A stretch of 55,685 nucleotides of DNA from Thermoplasmatota archaeon (GTDB lineage: Archaea; Thermoplasmatota; Thermoplasmata; Thermoplasmatales; GCA-001856825). Below are positions 43,478-52,876 of this stretch, in pieces; position 1 is the first letter of the stretch, and each line of letters starts with the position of its first letter. The stretch is from NCBI GenBank assembly GCA_023379555.1, contig JAMCQR010000023.1, forward strand, positions 1 to 55,685. Direction: 5' to 3'. Made by a program: the position numbers and the translations under genes. The notes under the pieces are model-generated. The model had not been told where the DNA came from. It searched no databases and saw nothing but the letters and a program-made list of their open reading frames with translations.

Positions 43478-44674
43478 TCAGAATGTCTGTATCTCTCCAT
43501 TAACCAGCATGTTGGTTATCCTGTCAAGGTGAGCTAACCAGTCATCTGCAATTCTTGTAAAATCTTTCATGTATTTCTTTGCAGTTGTTTCGTCTACGCC
43601 TACGATCTGGATATTGGCAACGTGAGGATCATCAATGGGCCTCCCTATCTGGGAGACAATTCTGACGTGAATTTCTGGGACTGCGCCTCCAGATTCTTTA
43701 AAGCATTGCTCAGCTATTTTCCATGCACTCAGGTTGTAAAGTTTGCCAACGTGGGTGACTGGATTTTTCCCTGCAGCCGCTTCCATACTCATTGGCCTAT
43801 ATGGAGTTATGATACCATTTACCCTGTTTCCCCTTCCGACGGACCCATCATCACCATTCTCCATCGAAAGACCCGTAACTGTCAGGTAATAGATATTATC
43901 CTTTTCACTGTCGGCAGTGTTTATGAAAACATTCACTTTTCTTTTGACTGATTTCTGAACGTGATTTAAAATTAATTCCCTTGCCTTTTCTTTCTTATCT
44001 ATATAATCTTCCTCGTTCTTGAGATGCCTGTCTACCATTGCTGCTGCTATCGTAAGATTGATTGTATCTCCCCTTCGGAAACCCATAACCTTTACGTCGT
44101 GGCCTAGGGCTGGAACTGTCTTCTTCAACTCGCCATTTATAAAATGCTCTGTCTCAATCACTGCCGCTTCCGTTTCAGAAAATGGGGCGAATCCGACTCC
44201 AAAAGATGTATCGTTTGAAAGCAGTCTTCTTGTGTCGTAGAGAGACCTTAAATCAACTGATCCGTGCCCTATTCTGCAGTCTACCATTACGTCGCTTTCA
44301 ACATCAAGTGTGTTAAACTTACTCCTGATGAATTCTATTGCTGCTTTTGTTGCAATGGATCTGTACGGAATTCTTGTTCCATTTATTGTTGTGGTAGCCC
44401 TACCTGATAACAGTATGTAAACAGGCTCAAGTACCACCCCTCCACCAAATGATGGTTGAGATTGACCCCCTACGACTTCCACCTGATCAGTGTTGTGATG
44501 CAAAATCCTTCCATAGTGACTCAGGTAGTATTTCGAGAGCGCTCTGCTTACAGATTCAGCGATGCCATCAGAAATTGAATCGGGATGCCCGATTCCTTTT
44601 CTTTCAACTATTTCGACTTCCCTTTTTTCAACGGGTACTTGAGGCAATGATTCCACGACGATATTTCTTTCCAT
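43478..44674 (-). CDS. mat: archaeal-type S-adenosylmethionine synthetase
   Basis: Makes SAM from methionine and ATP. The 398-residue protein belongs to the archaeal class: [52 protein letters not shown], and [20 protein letters not shown] with the phosphate-binding loop. A longer frame runs to 44749, but I choose ATG 44674 because GGAGGAA lies six bases upstream and the protein then begins as in the family. It would supply SAM for the radical SAM enzymes in this region as well as for methylation. Confidence 0.96.
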   Translation of the reverse strand: MERNIVVESLPQVPVEKREVEIVERKGIGHPDSISDGIAESVSRALSKYYLSHYGRILHHNTDQVEVVGGQSQPSFGGGVVLEPVYILLSGRATTTINGTRIPYRSIATKAAIEFIRSKFNTLDVESDVMVDCRIGHGSVDLRSLYDTRRLLSNDTSFGVGFAPFSETEAAVIETEHFINGELKKTVPALGHDVKVMGFRRGDTINLTIAAAMVDRHLKNEEDYIDKKEKARELILNHVQKSVKRKVNVFINTADSEKDNIYYLTVTGLSMENGDDGSVGRGNRVNGIITPYRPMSMEAAAGKNPVTHVGKLYNLSAWKIAEQCFKESGGAVPEIHVRIVSQIGRPIDDPHVANIQIVGVDETTAKKYMKDFTRIADDWLAHLDRITNMLVNGEIQTF

Positions 44675-44770
44675 TATGGATTCCTCCAATAGTAAGGAAA
44701 ATCTCTTCATACAATTAAAATCTTTGTGAAGTTTGAAATTCCAAAACAATACTTTATCTATTTCATGGTT

Positions 44771-44786
44771 ATCACAAATTCGTGAT
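44771..44786 (+). promoter_or_regulatory. palindrome upstream of purH
   Basis: ATCACAAATTCGTGAT is an inverted repeat (ATCAC/GTGAT with a near-symmetric AATT core) ending five bases before the purH ATG. Position between promoter and start suggests an operator. The divergent MAT gene begins 97 bases to the left and might also respond. Confidence 0.4.
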
Positions 44787-44790
44787 CTAA

Positions 44791-46263
44791 ATGATTAAAA
44801 GAAATGCAATAATATCAACTTACAAGAAAGAAGGTATCGAGGTCCTAGCAAAGGCTCTTGTTGACCATAATTATACTATTTTCGCTACTAAGGGTACTCA
44901 TGAATATCTTGGAAAATTTTCAATCAAAAGTGAGGAAATCGAAAGAATTGCCAAATCCCCCGAAATGTTTGGAGGAAGGGTAAAGACTCTTTCGTCATAT
45001 CTTCTCGGAGGAGTTCTTTGCAAGGAGAGGAATGACCCGGACCTTGAAAAGAATGGCATAACTCCGATAGACCTGGTTTTTGTTGAGCCCTATGATTTCA
45101 AAAGTAAATTCTTGAAGGGGGAACAGGATCTGGTCGAGGATATAGACATAGGAGGGATTACTCTTTTCAGGGCAGCGGCTAAAAACTATTACAGGGTGGC
45201 GGTCATACCTGGTATGAGTTTCGTTGACTTTGCACTCAAAAGCATGGTAGATGGGGAAATACCGCTTGACGTCAGGAAAAAACTGGCAGGAGAGGCATTT
45301 CGCTACACTTCCTACTACGATTATATGATTTCTCAATGGTTCTTGCAAGAAAGTGAGACGTTTGTGATAGGCGGAACTAAGTTCATGGATTTGAGGTACG
45401 GGGAAAATCCACACCAGAAGGCACATTCCTACAACTTCTACAAGCCTTTCTTTTCAGTAATCAAGGAGGGGAAGGAAATGAGTTACAATAACATAATGGA
45501 CGCCTGGGCTGCTTGGGAACTCTCATTGAGGTTGGGGAAGAAATCAGCCGTTGTTGTTAAGCATTCATCAGCCTGTGGTGCATCAAGGGAATCAAATTCA
45601 CTTGAAAGTGCCTACGAATCTGATTCCATTTCTGCGTATGGGGGGGTCTTAGCTTTCAATGGGCTATTTGGTGAAGAAGAAGCAGACTTTCTCAGGGATA
45701 AATACGTGGAAGTATTGATTGCCAGTGATTTCAGCAGGGTTTCCCTGGAGAAACTAGCAAAGAAAAAGGGGCTTAGGGTATTGAAGGGGAATGAGGACTG
45801 CTTTTCAATCCCTGACATAAAAACAGCTGGAAACATCATTCTTTCACAAGACTGGAATTCAAAATCTGACCTGAAGTATGAAGTAGTGACAGGGGAAATT
45901 GATGAAGAAATGATTCGTTCACTTGAATTTGGTTGGGAAGTTATAAAATCTGTCAGGAGCAATGCTGCTATAATCGTCAATGGACAGTGGCTCGCTGCCT
46001 CTACAGGGGGACAACCTAACAGGGTGGACTCAGTGGAATCGTCCTTGAAAAAGGCAAAGGATGGGAACAGGATAGGTAATATGAGCCTACTCATATCAGA
46101 TGGATTTTTCCCCTTCTCAGATTCACTTGAATTCGTGAATCAGTATGGAGTCAGGTTTGTCGCCGCTCCGATGGGATCAATTAGGGATGACGAAATAATA
46201 AATTATGCGAAAAAGACCGGAATTACGTTCATAAAAGTGGGCGAGAGGGCATTCAAACATTGA
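44791..46263 (+). CDS. purH: bifunctional AICAR transformylase/IMP cyclohydrolase
   Basis: Catalyses the last two steps of IMP synthesis. The 490-residue protein has an N-terminal MGS-like cyclohydrolase domain (IFATKGTHEYLG, FGGRVKTLS) and a transformylase domain with RYGENPHQKAHSY, VVKHSSACGASR, the Lys-His pair near the catalytic site, ATGGQPNRVDSV and the terminal VAAPMGSIRDDEII. Many archaea use PurP and PurO instead, so bacterial-type PurH is a lineage trait of Thermoplasmata and probably an old transfer. Confidence 0.96.
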   Translation: MIKRNAIISTYKKEGIEVLAKALVDHNYTIFATKGTHEYLGKFSIKSEEIERIAKSPEMFGGRVKTLSSYLLGGVLCKERNDPDLEKNGITPIDLVFVEPYDFKSKFLKGEQDLVEDIDIGGITLFRAAAKNYYRVAVIPGMSFVDFALKSMVDGEIPLDVRKKLAGEAFRYTSYYDYMISQWFLQESETFVIGGTKFMDLRYGENPHQKAHSYNFYKPFFSVIKEGKEMSYNNIMDAWAAWELSLRLGKKSAVVVKHSSACGASRESNSLESAYESDSISAYGGVLAFNGLFGEEEADFLRDKYVEVLIASDFSRVSLEKLAKKKGLRVLKGNEDCFSIPDIKTAGNIILSQDWNSKSDLKYEVVTGEIDEEMIRSLEFGWEVIKSVRSNAAIIVNGQWLAASTGGQPNRVDSVESSLKKAKDGNRIGNMSLLISDGFFPFSDSLEFVNQYGVRFVAAPMGSIRDDEIINYAKKTGITFIKVGERAFKH

Positions 46264-46266
46264 TCG

Positions 46267-47046
46267 TCAAGGGATGTATTTGTAAACACCACTCTTTATT
46301 TCCGTGATCTCTCCTTCTGCCAGTAGATTGTTTATTATTTGATCAATCTCTTCGGCCCCGACCTTGTTCTCAGTTCTCTCAATTATCTCCTCGTATGTTA
46401 TTTCCCTGAAGCTCTTTATCAGGTTAAGAACGACGTCTCTGTTCCCCGTCTTATTTCCATCTATGAAATGCTCTATGGAACTCCTGAATTTTTCGATGTC
46501 CACTGATCCCTTTTTTTCGAGTCTTTCCTTGATACCTCTCGCATATCTCGGTGATTCCATAATCTTTGCAATTTCATCCTCGTCCCTAATTCCAGCCGAT
46601 ATTATCTTGGTTATCTTTCTCAGCCTGCTATCCAGATTATGGACTGTTTCCGCCTCAAGATATTTTCTCGTAGCCTCTGAAATTTTGATGATTGATTCAG
46701 CATAGAACCTTTTGCTCAGATATCCCTGATTTGTTGAAAGGGATACTTTTCCTATTACCATCAGGTCATCAGATTGCTCCAATTCGTCCAATTTTTCAAG
46801 ACTCTGGCTGTAGAATTCACCTACGTATAGGAACAATTCGTTAAAGCTGTCCTTGACTTTGACCACTGTCCTGTTGTCTTCATCCATTTTTGAGAGATAC
46901 TGTGCACCCAGCAGAAATCGATTTACAAGCAAACCTGTTTCAGTCAGCCCATACTTGGCCTTCCTTTCCTCTCCATATTCTGCCATTTCATCGATTCCTG
47001 AAAGTTCCAGCGTTGAAGCTCTTACTGCTGGTTCTCTTTCGTTCAT
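46267..47046 (-). CDS. RPA-associated protein (COG3390 type)
   Basis: A 259-residue protein that begins NEREPAVRASTLELSGIDEM, a block typical of RPA-associated proteins of euryarchaea. An OB-fold region follows (LFLYVGEFYSQSLEKLDELE, MVIGKVSLSTNQGYLS) and a C-terminal winged helix (ITYEEIIERTENKVG, ending GEITEIKSGVYKYIP). Halophile RPA-associated proteins complex with their cognate RPA. The gene overlaps rpa by four bases, so the pair is co-produced. It meets purH tail to tail three bases apart. Confidence 0.82.
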   Translation of the reverse strand: MNEREPAVRASTLELSGIDEMAEYGEERKAKYGLTETGLLVNRFLLGAQYLSKMDEDNRTVVKVKDSFNELFLYVGEFYSQSLEKLDELEQSDDLMVIGKVSLSTNQGYLSKRFYAESIIKISEATRKYLEAETVHNLDSRLRKITKIISAGIRDEDEIAKIMESPRYARGIKERLEKKGSVDIEKFRSSIEHFIDGNKTGNRDVVLNLIKSFREITYEEIIERTENKVGAEEIDQIINNLLAEGEITEIKSGVYKYIP

Positions 47047-48284
47047 TCAATCTCCTCCATCAATTTGTCATACCTTTCCTTGAGATCAGCATCAGTAAGT
47101 ACTTTCAACTCCTCGATCTCTGCATAGTAATTCTGGGTCCCTCTGAAGCCGTATAGGGAGAAGTACACAATTTTGGATGTCAGAGCTTCCTCAAGTTGTC
47201 TTGATATCCCTTCGACGTCTCCATTTATGATTGCTTTCTCTATTGTCTCCTCCCCCCCATTTATCAGACCTTCAAGGTATTTCTGATAGATGTAGACCGT
47301 TGGGGATGCAGTTCCGTCGTCCAGAACTGCGCTTATTCTAATTATGGTGTTGACCTGGGCTTCAGGATGTTTCGGGCACTTCATTTCTCTTAGAACCTTC
47401 CCGCAGACTGAACATACATCAACCGTCAAGTTCTTTGTGAACACCTTTGTTATTACTGCAGTCCCACTTACCTTTCCTTTTTCGCTTCCGATCAATTGCT
47501 CGAGGGTTGTGAAGATTTCATTCTTTCTTGAGATCATCTTCAGGTTTCCACCTTTTCCTAGATTGATGTAAAGTCTGTCCTGATATTGTTTCACTGAGCC
47601 TCCAGTTATCTCTACTGATCCATCCTCAAGTTCTATTCCCCAGCTCTTTACCCCTACATTTCCAGTGTCATCCGTAAGCACGCCACTGTAAAGGGTAACT
47701 CCCTGCGAGCCGGTATTTTCTTTAGCACCCAAGACACGCATGGTCCCCTTTATGTTAACTCCGTACATATCCGGCTTGAGGTCCTTAACTTTAAGCGTCT
47801 GGCTAGATGCGTCCACGTTATTGGATTTCTCCAGAATAGTTATCTGGCTCCTTCCTGATAGAGTCAGGTATGGTTTATCAGAATATTCTCCAACCTGAGC
47901 ATCTTTTATCAAGATGAGATCCCCCCTTGCATAAGGGTACGATGGATCAAATATTGTGAACGAAAGTTTCCCCTTATCGTCATCCAGGAAACCCATGCAT
48001 CTTCTCCTTTGTTTCCCTTCCTTTTCATAATCAACGCAACGCATGTTTCCAATTCTTCCAACTATGTTTCCTGAATATCCCTGTTTGATCTCATCTATTG
48101 GGAGTGCACTGAAAAAAATATGAATATCGCCTGAATATTTCTTCATTATTTCCATCGCGACTATCACGGGGCTGGTTTTCTCAGTTTTGGTCCTCCTCAG
48201 GAATTCCTCAACTGCAAGTTCGTTTCCCTCAAGGGTCCTCTTAAGTTTCTCCACATACTCCTCAATGAAACCGTCATAGACCAA
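47043..48284 (-). CDS. rpa: replication factor A (single-stranded DNA-binding protein)
   Basis: A 413-residue single-subunit archaeal RPA with tandem OB folds (the first around residues 65-150, with IVGRIGNMRCVDY, and the second around 165-240, with VNIKGTMRVLG). A third fold is interrupted by a zinc knuckle CSVCGKVLREMKCPKH near residue 295. It protects ssDNA in replication and repair. The start is TTG at 48284 with GAAGGTAG about 8 bases upstream; an N-terminal helical extension precedes the first OB fold. Confidence 0.9.
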   Translation of the reverse strand: MVYDGFIEEYVEKLKRTLEGNELAVEEFLRRTKTEKTSPVIVAMEIMKKYSGDIHIFFSALPIDEIKQGYSGNIVGRIGNMRCVDYEKEGKQRRRCMGFLDDDKGKLSFTIFDPSYPYARGDLILIKDAQVGEYSDKPYLTLSGRSQITILEKSNNVDASSQTLKVKDLKPDMYGVNIKGTMRVLGAKENTGSQGVTLYSGVLTDDTGNVGVKSWGIELEDGSVEITGGSVKQYQDRLYINLGKGGNLKMISRKNEIFTTLEQLIGSEKGKVSGTAVITKVFTKNLTVDVCSVCGKVLREMKCPKHPEAQVNTIIRISAVLDDGTASPTVYIYQKYLEGLINGGEETIEKAIINGDVEGISRQLEEALTSKIVYFSLYGFRGTQNYYAEIEELKVLTDADLKERYDKLMEEIE

Positions 48285-48384
48285 TATTATCTACCTTCAT
48301 TTCAGCAATATGTTCAGCAAAAAAAGGTTATCTCTTTTTAACCTTCATTATCGGGATCGCCGCAGCAATATTTCTGATAGAATT

Positions 48385-49392
48385 TCACCCATTCAGCAGA
48401 ATTCTCCGTTCGTAATAGTTGGGTTTGGATATGATCTGGTACGAAGAGAGTTCCTTACCCTCGAATAACACATACCTATCTCTCCCACCCATGAGCCCCC
48501 TTTTTCTCATAAATTCCCTTGGATTTTCAGTGATCATTGAAAGAATGGAATCTGGGGAGATGTATCCATTGCTCCTTTGTAGCCTGTAGAGAAAACTTGC
48601 TTCTTCCCATATGTTTGGCTCGGTCACAAATACATTGTCCGTTCCAATCATTACGCTCAACCCGCTTTTCACAAGTCTGGAGTAATCCTGCCTTTTCCCA
48701 TAAAAAATGTTGGAACGGGGAGTTACAACGACAGGAATACCCTCTGAGGCTATCATTCTCAGATCCTCCTGTGAGGCATCAGTCGCATGAACTATGAAAT
48801 CTGGACGCAATCCGATGAGGGAGTCGCATTGTTCCCTTGAATTCTCGCTGAAATGGATTCCAAATAGCTTCCCGGCACTATGCGCCTTTATAGAGAGACT
48901 CTCAAGCCATTTCAGCGGATAATCCGAAATTGAGCTCATTCCAAATCCATCGGATTTTTCCAGAAGTAACTTGACATCTTCGTCGTTAGACGGCCTTGAG
49001 AGAAAAAATCCGTCTATTCCAGTCAGTTTGGGAAGTGCTTTGATCCCTCTTAATCCAGATTCCCTGAAATCGACAAATGCGCTCGTACCTACTCTTTTCA
49101 TGTACTCCACGGAAGCCCTCATACCCGCCCTCACGATTTTTCCGTTTGCTAATTCTAGCTGTCTCATCTTAAAGCCAGCTGGTCCAACGACTTCTGGAAT
49201 ACCACCTCTCGGTTCCTCCTTAATGAATGAATCTCCTATGTGCGTATGAAAATTAATCGGTGCAGGAATTAGAGTTCCCCTGTAACTCACTTTTTCATCT
49301 GAATCCACAAACCTGTTCTTGCTAATATTGAAAATGCCGTGCTGGAATCTTGAATTATGGAATATCTCTCCTTCGACCAGAATATCCTTCAT
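48385..49392 (-). CDS. metal-dependent amidohydrolase (COG0402, deaminase/chlorohydrolase-like)
   Basis: A 335-residue TIM-barrel amidohydrolase. The metal ligands can be placed: NFHTHIGDS (the H-x-H of strand 1), GIHFSEN (strand 5 His), DFIVHATD (strand 6 His) and MIGTDNVFV (strand 8 Asp). The family deaminates or dehydrolyses nucleobases, adenosine analogues or formimino compounds. The barrel is shorter than most (usual 400-450), with a reduced C-terminal beta domain. It is divergent to glycerate kinase, 56 bases away. The substrate is unknown. Confidence 0.8.
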   Translation of the reverse strand: MKDILVEGEIFHNSRFQHGIFNISKNRFVDSDEKVSYRGTLIPAPINFHTHIGDSFIKEEPRGGIPEVVGPAGFKMRQLELANGKIVRAGMRASVEYMKRVGTSAFVDFRESGLRGIKALPKLTGIDGFFLSRPSNDEDVKLLLEKSDGFGMSSISDYPLKWLESLSIKAHSAGKLFGIHFSENSREQCDSLIGLRPDFIVHATDASQEDLRMIASEGIPVVVTPRSNIFYGKRQDYSRLVKSGLSVMIGTDNVFVTEPNIWEEASFLYRLQRSNGYISPDSILSMITENPREFMRKRGLMGGRDRYVLFEGKELSSYQIISKPNYYERRILLNG

Positions 49393-49448
49393 TTGGACTC
49401 AATGTTTTCTCCATATAATATTTTTAACGACATTGCGTTCATTGTAAG

Positions 49449-50714
49449 GTGTTGAACTTCTTTTCCCAGGAAAATCTAAGAACGGATGGAAAGAGGAGGA
49501 TTATCCTTGAATCCCTGGAATATGCTTTCAGGAAGAATGACCCATCCGATCTTGTCTTCAATTATCTGTCAGATCATAGAGTCAGTAGTCAGGGCAGGGT
49601 ATTTGTCATCGGGTTTGGCAAGGCTGCCCTTGAAATGTATTCCGGAGCATTGAGATACTTTGACTCCAGCATTCACTACGGGGGGATCATCATTCCGGCA
49701 GATACCGAGATAAAAATGATCCCGCCTGGCGTGGAAATACTTAAGGGGGAGCATCCCCTCCCCGGGTCCCAAACCCTCGAAAGTTCCAGAAGATTAATCG
49801 GAAATTTTGGCGAACTTGAGAAAGATGACCTTGTCTTGGTACTCATTTCAGGTGGAGGGTCATCTTTATTTGAAATATTGGATGAACGGATTTCATTAGA
49901 TGAGTATAGAAGGACCATTGAGTGCCTTATGGAAAATGGAATTAACATCGGGGAACTCAATTCTATCCGTTATATCTACTCCAAGGTGAAAGGTGGTCGA
50001 CTCGTGAAATTCCTAAGGCCAGCCCGAATAATAGGCCTGGATATATCTGACGTTCCCGGTGACAGTATTGAAACAATTGCATCCGGACCACTTTCTTCTC
50101 CTCCGCCATCATCCTTAATAGACGGAACCGTAAGGAAGTTCAGCACCAAATGCAATATCAAAATACTTAAAAATGAAGAGACGGGAGGGTTTGATGAGGG
50201 GGTTGAAAATCATATCATCTTGAGGAATCAGGATTTTGTGGATCAGATTGAGAATTTTCTGTCCTCAAGAGGATACAGGGTCATCAACATCGGATCCGGA
50301 ATCACAGGATCAGTTGAAGAGATATCAGGGAAACTATACAATAGGTTGATAAGTGAAAAAGATCGTGGCGGACCTGCCTTCCTGGTCGGAGGTGGCGAGA
50401 GCACTGCTATCGTCAGGGGAAATGGTAAAGGCGGAAGGAACCTGGAACTTTGCCTGAGATTCCTGTTGAGGGCAAATGAGAGCGACAATTTTGTATTCAG
50501 TAGCATCGGAAGTGATGGTATTGACGGAAATAGCGGTGCAATGGGTGGGATTGTTGATGCACTGACCCTGAGGAAACTTACGAAAAAGACCATATTGGAG
50601 TACCTTGAAATCAGCGAAAGCCTTTCCCCCCTCTTAATGACAGGTGACGCAATCATAACCGGAAGAACAGGAAACAATGTGTCAGACTTATTCATAGGTT
50701 ACATAGAGAAATAG
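49449..50714 (+). CDS. glycerate 2-kinase (MOFRL family)
   Basis: Phosphorylates D-glycerate to 2-phosphoglycerate, the final specific step of the non-phosphorylative Entner-Doudoroff pathway used by Thermoplasmatales. The 421-residue protein has the GckA blocks VFVIGFGKAALEM, KGEHPLPGSQTLESSRRL, VLISGGGSSLFEIL and SRYIYS-type linker, and the C-terminal MOFRL domain VGGGESTAIVRGNGKGGRNLEL with SSIGSDGIDGNSGAMGGIVD. The start is GTG 49449; an A/T box about 26 bases upstream suggests a leaderless transcript. Confidence 0.92.
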   Translation: MLNFFSQENLRTDGKRRIILESLEYAFRKNDPSDLVFNYLSDHRVSSQGRVFVIGFGKAALEMYSGALRYFDSSIHYGGIIIPADTEIKMIPPGVEILKGEHPLPGSQTLESSRRLIGNFGELEKDDLVLVLISGGGSSLFEILDERISLDEYRRTIECLMENGINIGELNSIRYIYSKVKGGRLVKFLRPARIIGLDISDVPGDSIETIASGPLSSPPPSSLIDGTVRKFSTKCNIKILKNEETGGFDEGVENHIILRNQDFVDQIENFLSSRGYRVINIGSGITGSVEEISGKLYNRLISEKDRGGPAFLVGGGESTAIVRGNGKGGRNLELCLRFLLRANESDNFVFSSIGSDGIDGNSGAMGGIVDALTLRKLTKKTILEYLEISESLSPLLMTGDAIITGRTGNNVSDLFIGYIEK

Positions 50715-51100
50715 ATCATAATATTGCATTTTGGATATGGCTAAGTTAGTTCACCAGGCAGATTCGCATGGGAGGAAATTTGGTATCTTTCTTTCCGTGA
50801 AACCTTCTATCGTAACGTTTACTGACTTTTTTGTGTGAGTCCCATGAAATCAGTTGGCAGGGACAGTAATGTACTACAGCGGGTTCCCAGCATGTATGTT
50901 ACTATTGAGCAAATGTACCTTCACCCCTAGGTGCAGGCATAGATAGGTCGTTTCATCGTGCTAATGACAGCTAAACGGTGCAATCATATCTTTCCACTGG
51001 AATCTAACGATGAATGTTCCCCACTGCTGTGTTAGGTAGTATTCAGATTTTTCTCATCTGTCCCTCGCAAGATTGATTAACAATTAGCTATTTTCAGCTC
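50715..51100. other. intergenic region without recognisable content
   Basis: I see no gene, tRNA or clear repeat in these 386 bases. The sequence has scattered stops in all frames and average composition. The A/T stretch before 51101 may be the promoter of the GNAT gene. Confidence 0.4.
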
Positions 51101-51613
51101 ATGATCAGGACGCTAAGATGGGAAGACATGAATGACATTGTTTCCAATTATTACTCATTCTATGATGAACTCAAGGTTGATCCTGACTTTGGAATAATTT
51201 TCTATCCGACCAAGCCAGATTACGAGAGCGAGATTGCGTGGTTCGCTGGTTTGTACCGCGATATGCTTCTTGGCGACGTGGTTGCAGTCGTTGCGGAGGA
51301 GGATGGAAGAGTAGTTGGTCTGTGCGACGTCCATCGGACGAGACCAAAATCTGAACTTTCACACGTTGGAGTGCTCGGCATAACGATCAGGAGGGGGTAC
51401 CGCGACAGGGGGATAGGAACGGCGATGATAGAAAAAGCACTTGAGTTGTCCAGAGACAAGTTTGAGATTGTCAGGTTGGACGTCTTTACTGTCAACAGCA
51501 GGGCAATAGCACTTTACAGAAAATTAGGGTTTGTTGAATACGGGATATTCCCAGCATCAGTAAAGAGAGGGAGTAGATATTACGACCAGATGATGATGTA
51601 CTATAAGTTCTGA
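51101..51613 (+). CDS. GNAT family acetyltransferase
   Basis: A 170-residue single-domain GNAT. The strand VVGLCDVHRTRP is followed by HVGVLGITIRRGYRDRGIGTAMIEKAL, which holds the acetyl-CoA loop R-x-x-G-x-G, and motif B is NSRAIALYRKLGFVEYG. It resembles the RimL/PhnO-type enzymes acting on proteins, amino sugars or small amines. A second GNAT gene follows on the same strand 72 bases later, but the two are not closely similar. The substrate is unknown. Confidence 0.88.
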   Translation: MIRTLRWEDMNDIVSNYYSFYDELKVDPDFGIIFYPTKPDYESEIAWFAGLYRDMLLGDVVAVVAEEDGRVVGLCDVHRTRPKSELSHVGVLGITIRRGYRDRGIGTAMIEKALELSRDKFEIVRLDVFTVNSRAIALYRKLGFVEYGIFPASVKRGSRYYDQMMMYYKF

Positions 51614-51656
51614 CTCCGGTCGAACGACGCCATTTGATGTCAGGATTATTCCTTGC

Positions 51657-51664
51657 ATTTTTAT
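51657..51664 (+). promoter_or_regulatory. TATA-like box fixing the next start
   Basis: TTTTTATA is centred about 25 bases before ATG 51686. It supports that codon over TTG 51653, which would lie upstream of the box. Confidence 0.5.
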
Positions 51665-51685
51665 ACCCTAACTAATTCAATCTGC

Positions 51686-52168
51686 ATGGAAGATTTCAGA
51701 ATTGAATTTGAGAAGATGACACAGGAAGAATATCCGCCATACAGGGAAAATAGCCTCAAAGGGTACGCAAGAGACATGGGAATTGCAGGGGTGTGGGATG
51801 AAGATGATTTGAAAAGGGCGGACGCAGAATTTTCAAGGCTTTTACCAGATGGCATAAGAACTCCGGGGATGGAACTCAATACCATAAAGAGTAAAGAGAA
51901 TGGGGAAAAGATCGGATATATCTGGTTTCAGATAAAGGACGACAAGAAAAAGACGGCATACGTCTGGGATATCCTGATTTTCGAGAACCAGAGAGTGAAG
52001 GGTTACGGTAAAGAGGCGATGCTGTATCTGGAAGATTATTGCAGGAAACGTGGGGCAACACAGATCATGCTGAATGTCTTCGGTCACAACCGCGTTGCTA
52101 TCAACCTATATGAAGGAATTGGTTTCAGACCGGTCGCCATTGGAATGAAGAAGGAGATTCAGCATTAA
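51686..52168 (+). CDS. GNAT family acetyltransferase
   Basis: A 160-residue GNAT. The core reads IGYIWFQIKD, VWDILIFENQRVKGYGKEAML with the R-x-K-G-Y-G acetyl-CoA loop, and LNVFGHNRVAINLYEGIGF with motif B. It begins with an extended N-terminal helical segment (EYPPYRENSLKGYARDMGIA). The ATG at 51686 is chosen from the promoter position. Its 3' end overlaps a decayed reading frame on the opposite strand. The substrate is unknown. Confidence 0.85.
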   Translation: MEDFRIEFEKMTQEEYPPYRENSLKGYARDMGIAGVWDEDDLKRADAEFSRLLPDGIRTPGMELNTIKSKENGEKIGYIWFQIKDDKKKTAYVWDILIFENQRVKGYGKEAMLYLEDYCRKRGATQIMLNVFGHNRVAINLYEGIGFRPVAIGMKKEIQH

Positions 52169-52575
52169 TGTTTTGAACGAGCTTCTGTTGGCTATTTCGC
52201 TCACTTCCTTCTGGGGAATGATAATCTTCAAAGGAGACAGGCGGCAGTCTCACTGTGTCATTGGGTATCTCGATCGGTTCTCCTATTCCTGATATTTAGT
52301 CTGGCGACTTCCCATTCGTCTATGATGAAGATCGCAGTAGAATCCCTCCCCCCAAATCGCAACTGGCTGTAAGGGTAGACTCCAGAGATTCTGGACCAGG
52401 GTTGTCTGACATGACCCGTTCTTTTCCTGGCCCCTTCACTATCTTGTACTAATCTGAATTTTTCCTGCCAGTTAGAGGTAAAGGGTCCTGTTGGTTGCGT
52501 AATAGAATGTTGTAATGGAATACGGTTATCTTTCAGATACTCAAGCTTTAGATGAGATTTCCTTGATATTATCAC
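52125..52575 (-). pseudogene. decayed or frameshifted hypothetical ORF
   Basis: On the minus strand one frame (52258-52575) ends STAIFIIDEWEVARLN and then degenerates. A second frame, open from a stop at 52296-52298, continues ISGIGEPIEIPNDTVRLPP and VSFEDYHSPEGSERN to 52125. Joining the two around 52285-52300 gives a coherent protein-like sequence, so a frameshift is likely. I recognise no family. The frame runs antisense into the end of the GNAT gene, so part of it may be chance. Confidence 0.35.
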
Positions 52576-52876
52576 TTCATGATCTTAAGATTCCCAATGA
52601 GACGGTACGTCTCTTTTTAGGATGTTATCGGAAGTCGTTTTCATTACCTGCCTGATAATTGCCACTTGTTATTTCTTCGCCATGGTTATTAGCGGGCTTT
52701 TCCATCCATTTTTCTCTGCTCCGCAGAAATGAAGAAATGGAAAGTTGGTGAGCCGTGAACCAAAATAAAGAAACTAGACCAATCCATTCTCTATTATTCA
52801 AATCCTCACTTCTATGTCGTTCACCGTATTTCGGGGATCTCACTTGTTGGCTAAAGCTGTAACTCACATTGCGGCC
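52576..52876. other. intergenic stretch with no secure gene
   Basis: An 80-codon frame on the minus strand (52625-52867) has no recognisable homology or domain and a composition unlike the neighbours. It may be further decay of the ORF to the left. Nothing else was seen. Confidence 0.3.
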
